Source of the DNA: an uncultured Collinsella sp.
GTDB lineage: Bacteria > Actinomycetota > Coriobacteriia > Coriobacteriales > Coriobacteriaceae
Assembly (NCBI GenBank): GCA_900550825.1
Contig: URTZ01000071.1
Location: 1-9,473 of the forward strand
Direction: 5' to 3'
DNA: 9,473 nt
How positions within the stretch are numbered: position 1 is the stretch's first letter; each line of letters begins with the position of its first letter. This document shows, piece after piece, positions 4,929-9,473 of this stretch. Under the pieces are notes generated by a model. The model did not search any database. It was not told the origin of the DNA and worked only from the letters and a program-made list of their open reading frames with translations. A program made the position numbers and the translations under genes.

Positions 4929-5999
4929 ATGTCTTTGAAGGTTGGAATCGTCGGCGCGGCTGGATATGCCGGAGCCGAGCTCATTCGCCTCGTGCTCGGC
5001 CATCCCGAGTTTGAACTTGTTGCCATTACGTCCAACGCCGATGCCGGCCAGCCGCTGTCCGCGGTGTATCCGAGCTTTGCTGGCGTGAGCGATCTGGTTT
5101 TCACCACGCATGACGCCCCCGAGCTCAAGAGCTGCGATGCGGTTTTTCTTGCCGTGCCGCACACGGCTGCCATGGCACAGGTGCCCGCCCTGCTTGCCGC
5201 GGGAGTCTCCTGCATTGACCTCTCGGCCGACTATCGCCTGAGCGATCCGGCCACCTTTGAGGCCTGGTATGCCGCCAAGCACACGAGCCCCGAGTTGCTC
5301 AAGACCCGCGCCTTCGGTCTGCCCGAGCTGTTCTCCCAGGATTTGGAGACCGCTGCATCCGATCATGCCGACGGCAAACCCGTGCTGGTTGCCTGCGCCG
5401 GCTGCTATCCCACCGCAACGAGCCTTGCTGCCGCTCCTGCCGTGCGTGCGGGCTGGGTGGCCGAGAACGGTCCCGTGATTGTCGATGCCATCAGCGGTGT
5501 GACGGGTGCCGGCAAGTCCTGCAACGCTCGTACGCATTTTTGCAGCGCCGACGAGAATTTGGAGGCCTACGGCGTGGGCAAGCATCGCCACACGCCCGAG
5601 ATTGAGCAAATCCTTGGCCTGACCGATCGCGTCGTCTTCACCCCGCATCTGGCACCGCTCAAGCGCGGCCTGCTCTCCACGGTGACGCTGCCGCTCACGC
5701 CGCAGGCCATCGACTCCCTGGCTCTTGAGGATGTCGTCGACTATTACAAGCAGTTTTACGCTGGACGCACCTTTGTGCGCGTGCTCGATGCCGGCCAGCA
5801 GCCCAAGACGGCTTCGGTCGTCGGCACCAACGCCGCCCAGATTGGCCTTGCGTTCAACAAGCGCGCGGGCGTGCTGGTGGCGACGGGCGCCATCGACAAT
5901 CTGTGCAAGGGCGCTGCGGGCCAAGCGGTCCAGTGCGCCAATATCGTCTTTGGCTTTGACGAGCGACGAGGCTTGCCCACAGTGGCGTGCCCGGTGTAG
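4929..5999 (+). CDS. argC: N-acetyl-gamma-glutamyl-phosphate reductase
   Basis: ArgC reduces N-acetylglutamyl phosphate to N-acetylglutamate semialdehyde with NADPH, the third step of arginine synthesis, in the cytoplasm. The 356 residues fit the family. VGIVGAAGYAGAEL (5-18) is the NADP-binding glycine-rich loop. The catalytic cysteine is C159 in CAGCYPTA (156-163), with the active-site histidine in GKHRHTPEI (217-225). DNLCKGAAGQAVQ (323-335) is the usual C-terminal block. The cysteine block is normally NPGCY, so Asn-Pro before Gly-Cys is replaced by Cys-Ala here, adding a second cysteine (C156) near the nucleophile. ATG 4929 has AAGGAG at 4917-4922. It is the first gene of the cluster, behind two ARG boxes. 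Confidence 0.95.
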   Translation: MSLKVGIVGAAGYAGAELIRLVLGHPEFELVAITSNADAGQPLSAVYPSFAGVSDLVFTTHDAPELKSCDAVFLAVPHTAAMAQVPALLAAGVSCIDLSADYRLSDPATFEAWYAAKHTSPELLKTRAFGLPELFSQDLETAASDHADGKPVLVACAGCYPTATSLAAAPAVRAGWVAENGPVIVDAISGVTGAGKSCNARTHFCSADENLEAYGVGKHRHTPEIEQILGLTDRVVFTPHLAPLKRGLLSTVTLPLTPQAIDSLALEDVVDYYKQFYAGRTFVRVLDAGQQPKTASVVGTNAAQIGLAFNKRAGVLVATGAIDNLCKGAAGQAVQCANIVFGFDERRGLPTVACPV

Positions 6000-6134
6000 C
6001 ACATTCGATTGTTAACGATTTAGTAGTCGGGTATCGAGTTGGGCGCCACTTTTAAGCTGGTCTCGTGATTGTGACTGGTATGGCGCTCCGACCGATGCCC
6101 ACTTTTTGTTTGATATAAAGGAGTCATGGGGACG
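6000..6134 (+). other. Gap between argC and argJ
   Basis: This 135-base gap is the longest inside the arg cluster. GGGCGCCA (6040-6047) can pair with TGGCGCTC (6080-6087) around a loop of about 32 bases, and ACTTTTTGTTTG follows at 6101-6112, with 13 bases between stem and T run. That layout is too loose to call a terminator. No ARG box of the TGCAT-N4-ATGCA type is seen. TATAAA at 6114-6119 overlaps the argJ ribosome site and has no -35, so it is probably not a promoter. Confidence 0.3.
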
Positions 6135-7403
6135 ATGAATAGAGAGCAGTTCGATATCAAGATTCGCGCCGTCGAGGGTGGCGTTACGGCAGCTGCTGGC
6201 TTTAAGGCCGCAGGCATCCATGCCGGATTCCGCAAGAATCCCGAGCGCCTGGATTACGCGCTCGTCGTGCCCGATAAACCCTGTCCCGGCGCTGGAGTGT
6301 TTACCACCAATCGCTTTTGCGCGGCGCCCGTGCAGGTGAGCCGCGCCAACCTGGGCGGTGCCGACAAGGGTTACGGTATCATCGCCGGCGTTTCGGTCAA
6401 CTCCGGCAATGCCAACGCCGCCACGGGTGAGACCGGCCTTGCATGTGCGCGCGAGACGTGCAGCATCGCATCGCAGGTCATCGGCTGCGAGCCCCAGCAG
6501 ATTCTGGTTGCCTCCACGGGTGTGATTGGCCAGATTCTGCCGATCGACACGTTTGAGACTGCCATTCCTGCTGCCTACGAGGCGCTCTCCGCCCATGGTG
6601 GCGCCGATGCCGCTCGCGCCATCATGACGACCGACACGCACTCCAAGGAGTACGCCGTGTCCTACGTCAGTGAGGCTGCGGGCCATGCGGGCAACGTCTA
6701 TTCGGTAGGCGGAATGTGCAAGGGCTCGGGCATGATCATGCCCAATATGGCCACCATGATCGCGGTCATTACTACCGATGCCCCCGTCGAGCCGGCGGCA
6801 CTTCATGCCCTGCTGCTCTCGACCGTCAAACAGACCTTTAACAAGGTAACGGTCGATTCCGACACCTCGACCAACGACACCTGCATCATGCTTGCCTCCG
6901 GCGCCGCTGCCGCAGATGCCGAGCCTATCGTCGAGGGCTCCGATGCCTTTGACGAGTTGGCATTTGCCGTGCACGAGGTGTGCGAGAGTCTGGCGCGCAA
7001 TATCGCCGCCGATGGTGAGGGCGCATCCAAGCTTGTTACGGTCAACGTTACCGGAGCCGCCAACGACGAGGAAGCTGATATCGCCGCTCGTGCCGTTGCC
7101 AACTCGCCGCTCGTTAAGACCTGCATCGCCGGCCACGACTGCAACTGGGGCCGCGTTGCCATGGCGCTTGGCAAGTGCGGCGTGAAGTTTAATCAGGAAG
7201 ACGTTTCCATCGACATGATGGGCATGCCCGTCTGTCGCGACGGTCTGACTGTTCCCTTTGACGAGGACGAGGCTCTACGACGTTTCGAGGCGCCCGAGAT
7301 CGTGATCTCGGCCGACCTGGGCGCAGGCGACGCGGCAACGACCGTGTGGACCTGCGACCTCACGCATGAGTATATCTCCATCAACGGCGATTACCGTTCC
7401 TAG
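6135..7403 (+). CDS. argJ: Glutamate N-acetyltransferase (ornithine acetyltransferase)
   Basis: ArgJ moves the acetyl group from N-acetylornithine to glutamate, closing the acetyl cycle; many versions also use acetyl-CoA. From ATG 6135 the protein has 422 residues. KGSGMIMPNMATM (196-208) holds the self-cleavage site between Ala and Thr; T207 becomes the nucleophile at the start of the beta chain. DTSTNDT (243-249), GHDCNWGR (333-340) and a THEYISINGDYRS C terminus (410-422) are typical. An in-frame ATG at 6126 would add three residues, but it is only two bases from the AAAGGAG at 6117-6123. ATG 6135 is 11 bases away and is preferred, though not certain. No argA is visible, so the enzyme may recycle acetyl groups or make acetylglutamate as well. 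Confidence 0.93.
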   Translation: MNREQFDIKIRAVEGGVTAAAGFKAAGIHAGFRKNPERLDYALVVPDKPCPGAGVFTTNRFCAAPVQVSRANLGGADKGYGIIAGVSVNSGNANAATGETGLACARETCSIASQVIGCEPQQILVASTGVIGQILPIDTFETAIPAAYEALSAHGGADAARAIMTTDTHSKEYAVSYVSEAAGHAGNVYSVGGMCKGSGMIMPNMATMIAVITTDAPVEPAALHALLLSTVKQTFNKVTVDSDTSTNDTCIMLASGAAAADAEPIVEGSDAFDELAFAVHEVCESLARNIAADGEGASKLVTVNVTGAANDEEADIAARAVANSPLVKTCIAGHDCNWGRVAMALGKCGVKFNQEDVSIDMMGMPVCRDGLTVPFDEDEALRRFEAPEIVISADLGAGDAATTVWTCDLTHEYISINGDYRS

Positions 7404-7484
7404 ATTCCAGGCACGCTGCGCATCTTGCCGCGATTGCCGACAGCGGAGCACGGCGCGATAACGATACGAAAGACGAGGCAGATT

Positions 7485-8465
7485 ATGAAATTCGCACGCG
7501 ATTGTCGTTCGAGCGAATCCAACGAAGCAACCGCGCAGCTGCTGTTCGAGGCGCTGCCGTGGATTAAAAACCTGACCGGCAAGACGGTCGTCATCAAGTA
7601 TGGCGGCGCCGCCATGGTCGATGAGCAGCTGCGTCGTGACGTGATGAGCGACATTGTCCTGCTCAAGATTATCGGCATGCGCCCCGTCATCGTGCACGGC
7701 GGTGGCAAGGCCATCAACGAGGCACTCAGCCACTACGACATCCCCGTCGAGTTTAAGAATGGCCAGCGCGTGACCACGCCGGCCACCATGGATATCGTGC
7801 GCGAGGTGTTGGGTGGCAAGGTCAACCAGGAGCTGGTCGCGGCGCTCAACCACCACGGCAATCTGGCCGTGGGCGTGTCCGGTAGCGATGCCGGTACGCT
7901 TATCGCCGAGCCGCTCGACCCGGAGCTCGGCCGCGTAGGTAAGGTTACGCACGTCAACACCGACTATATCGAGCGCTTGCTCGATAGCGAGTACATTCCC
8001 GTTATCGCCACGGTCGCAGCGGGGGAGGACGGTGGCTTCTTCAACATCAACGCCGATACCGCCGCCGGCGCCGTTGCGGCGGCGCTTCATGCGCACAAGG
8101 CGATTTTTTTGACCGATGTCGATGGTCTGTACAAGGACTTTAGCGACAAGGATTCGCTTATCTCCAACCTGACGCTCGATGAGGTCAATGAGATGCTCTA
8201 CGGCGGCGAAGTCGACAAGGGCATGATCCCCAAGTTGCGTGCCGCCGTCGATGCCCTGACCGCCGGCGTGTTCCGCGCCCACATCATCAACGGCACCACG
8301 CCGCACTCGCTGCTGCTGGAGCTGCTGACCGATGCCGGCGTCGGCACCGTGATCCATTCCACCGAGACGGCCTACGAGTTCGATACGCACCCGCATCCGC
8401 TTTCGACGTTTGCGGCGCGCCTGACCGAGAACCTCGACGAGGTCGAAAAGCTCCAGACCGTTTAG
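7485..8465 (+). CDS. argB: Acetylglutamate kinase, probably arginine-inhibited
   Basis: ArgB phosphorylates N-acetylglutamate with ATP, the controlled step when acetyl groups are recycled by ArgJ. The 326-residue protein has VIKYGG (36-41) with K38, HGGGKAIN (71-78), the acetylglutamate-binding arginine in NGQRVTT (92-98), FNINAD (186-191) and the phosphate-stabilising K250 in KGMIPKL (245-251). About 25 residues precede the first strand (ATAQLLFEALPWIKNLTGKT at 15-34), as in hexameric arginine-sensitive kinases, and HSLLLELLTDAGVGT (274-288) is the matching C-terminal block. A tail of about 36 residues (291-326) follows, longer than usual. GSDAG at 133-137 replaces the common GKDGG. ATG 7485 has GAGG six bases upstream; a TTG at 7425 is in frame but has no ribosome site. 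Confidence 0.94.
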   Translation: MKFARDCRSSESNEATAQLLFEALPWIKNLTGKTVVIKYGGAAMVDEQLRRDVMSDIVLLKIIGMRPVIVHGGGKAINEALSHYDIPVEFKNGQRVTTPATMDIVREVLGGKVNQELVAALNHHGNLAVGVSGSDAGTLIAEPLDPELGRVGKVTHVNTDYIERLLDSEYIPVIATVAAGEDGGFFNINADTAAGAVAAALHAHKAIFLTDVDGLYKDFSDKDSLISNLTLDEVNEMLYGGEVDKGMIPKLRAAVDALTAGVFRAHIINGTTPHSLLLELLTDAGVGTVIHSTETAYEFDTHPHPLSTFAARLTENLDEVEKLQTV

Positions 8466-8533
8466 CCTGTCCGCAATCGTCGCATCTCTACACCTATAGC
8501 CCGCGCCATCTGGCGTTCAACGAAAGGCATCCC

Positions 8534-9473
8534 ATGTCACTTGCAGCTCAACAATCGCTCGAATCCCATTACGTTATGCATACTTTTGGCCGCTCCCCGG
8601 TCGAGTTTGTCGAAGGTTATGGCATGAAGCTCACCGGCGACGATGGTCGCGAGTATCTCGACTTTCTTGCCGGTATCGGTGTATGCAGCCTTGGTCACGG
8701 CAACCCGGCTGTGCTCTCGGCGCTCGAGGCACAGACCAAAAAGCTCATGCATGTCTCCAACTACTTCTTCATCGAGCAGCGTGGCCAGGTCGCGGCGCTG
8801 CTGTCCAAGCTCGCTAACGATGACGTGGATGGCGCGCGCGTGCTTGCCGATGCCATCGCCGCTGGTGATGAGACCACGGCTGCCGCGCTTGGCGCGCCGG
8901 CTGCGGATGAGCAGGTGTGGGAGTCTTTCTTTGCCAACTCAGGCGCCGAGGCCAACGAGGGCTCGATGAAGCTCGCGCGTCTGTACGCCAAGCGCGCCGG
9001 CAACGGCGGCAACACCATCGTGTGCATGCGCGGCGGTTTCCACGGCCGTACGCTCGAGACCATCGCTGCGACCATGCAGGACTGGCTGCAGGACAGTTTC
9101 CGCCCGCTGCCGGGCGGCTTTGTGGCCTGTACGCCCAACGATGTCGACGAGCTGCGCGCGATCTTTAAGCAGCTGGGAAGCGAGGTCTGCGCCGTCATGC
9201 TCGAGCCGATTCAAGGCGAGAGCGGCGTGCACCCCATGACCGAGGAGTTTATGGCGGCGGCGCGCGATTTGGCGCACGAGGTGGGCGCCGTACTTATCGC
9301 CGACGAGGTCCAGTGCGGCATCTTCCGCTCCGGCAAGCCGTTTGCGTTCCAGACCTATGGCGTGGAGCCCGACATCATGAGTCTTGCCAAGGGCATCGCC
9401 GACGGCGTCCCCATGGGTGCCGTGGTGGCAAAGAAGGAGATCGCCGACGTGTTTAAGCCGGGCGACCACGGCT
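8534..9473 (+). CDS. argD: Acetylornithine aminotransferase (3' end beyond window)
   Basis: ArgD transfers an amino group from glutamate to N-acetylglutamate semialdehyde, using PLP, to give N-acetylornithine. The visible 313 residues show the class III aminotransferase order: DFLAGIGVCSLGHGNP (43-58), FFANSGAEANEG (132-143), GGFHGRT (167-173), MLEPIQGESG (222-231), IADEVQCG (255-262) and LAKGIADGVPMGA (284-296) with the PLP lysine K286. Family members are about 390-400 residues, so roughly the last quarter is missing. Unusually, about 28 extra residues, rich in Ala, Asp and Glu, sit at about 97-127 just before the FFANSG strand. The frame is continuous through them. ATG 8534 follows GAAAGG (8522-8527) by six bases. 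It should be cotranscribed with argB, 68 bases upstream. Confidence 0.93.
   Translation, partial: MSLAAQQSLESHYVMHTFGRSPVEFVEGYGMKLTGDDGREYLDFLAGIGVCSLGHGNPAVLSALEAQTKKLMHVSNYFFIEQRGQVAALLSKLANDDVDGARVLADAIAAGDETTAAALGAPAADEQVWESFFANSGAEANEGSMKLARLYAKRAGNGGNTIVCMRGGFHGRTLETIAATMQDWLQDSFRPLPGGFVACTPNDVDELRAIFKQLGSEVCAVMLEPIQGESGVHPMTEEFMAAARDLAHEVGAVLIADEVQCGIFRSGKPFAFQTYGVEPDIMSLAKGIADGVPMGAVVAKKEIADVFKPGDHG

Noticed and set aside
4836..6002. Antisense frame of 388 codons covering all of argC
   Set aside because: It is long but mirrors argC codon for codon, has a His/Arg/Gly-rich product without recognisable motifs, and would begin right at the argC stop.
6114..6119. TATAAA as a -10 element for argJ
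   Set aside because: It overlaps the argJ Shine-Dalgarno and no -35 is found at the right distance.
6012..7136. Antisense frame of 374 codons over argJ
   Set aside because: It is a shadow of a clearly conserved gene, caused by the GC bias at third positions.
7425..7484. TTG start extending argB by 20 residues
   Set aside because: There is no ribosome site before TTG 7425, whereas ATG 7485 has GAGG at six bases and gives a normal family N terminus.
7275..8396. Antisense frame of 373 codons over the end of argJ and argB
   Set aside because: It runs across two conserved genes and has no motif or ribosome site supporting it.

Overview
The window looks like ordinary chromosome from a fairly GC-rich actinobacterium. 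The best guess is a gut Coriobacteriia member of the Collinsella type. That guess rests on codon use, on a double-length ECF ATPase, and on an argC-J-B-D cluster behind TGCAT-type ARG boxes; it is inference, since no marker gene is present. Every gene lies on the + strand, in two transcription units.

Unit 1 (about 217-4764) is a flavin unit. A non-coding leader (1-252) carries two hairpins and a plausible promoter. It is followed by a well-conserved FMN riboswitch (253-435) whose closing helix abuts the Shine-Dalgarno of ribU (448-1038), the substrate-binding S component of an ECF riboflavin importer. A start-stop overlap leads into one long gene encoding both ECF ATPases as a fusion (1035-2939). 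A second overlap leads into ecfT (2939-3739). Two short, mutually similar FMN-binding split-barrel (pyridoxamine-phosphate-oxidase-like) proteins follow at close spacing (3770-4216 and 4261-4671). A long GC-rich hairpin (4707-4764) closes the unit. The whole importer, with its own energising module, is therefore predicted to be FMN-controlled, and two probable flavin users ride on the same message.

Unit 2 (about 4806-9473) is the arginine biosynthesis cluster argC-argJ-argB-argD, running off the right edge inside argD. Upstream of argC are two ArgR-type operators exactly 21 bp apart. ArgJ recycles the acetyl group from acetylornithine to glutamate, ArgB phosphorylates acetylglutamate, ArgC reduces the phosphate and ArgD transaminates. 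ArgB has the N-terminal helix region typical of arginine-inhibited hexameric enzymes, so repression and feedback inhibition probably act together.

No mobile element, CRISPR array, tRNA or rRNA was seen. I found no clearly new system. The most notable points are the FMN-controlled importer with co-transcribed split-barrel paralogues, the fused ECF ATPase with an unusual insertion, and the insertions or tails in ArgD and ArgB.
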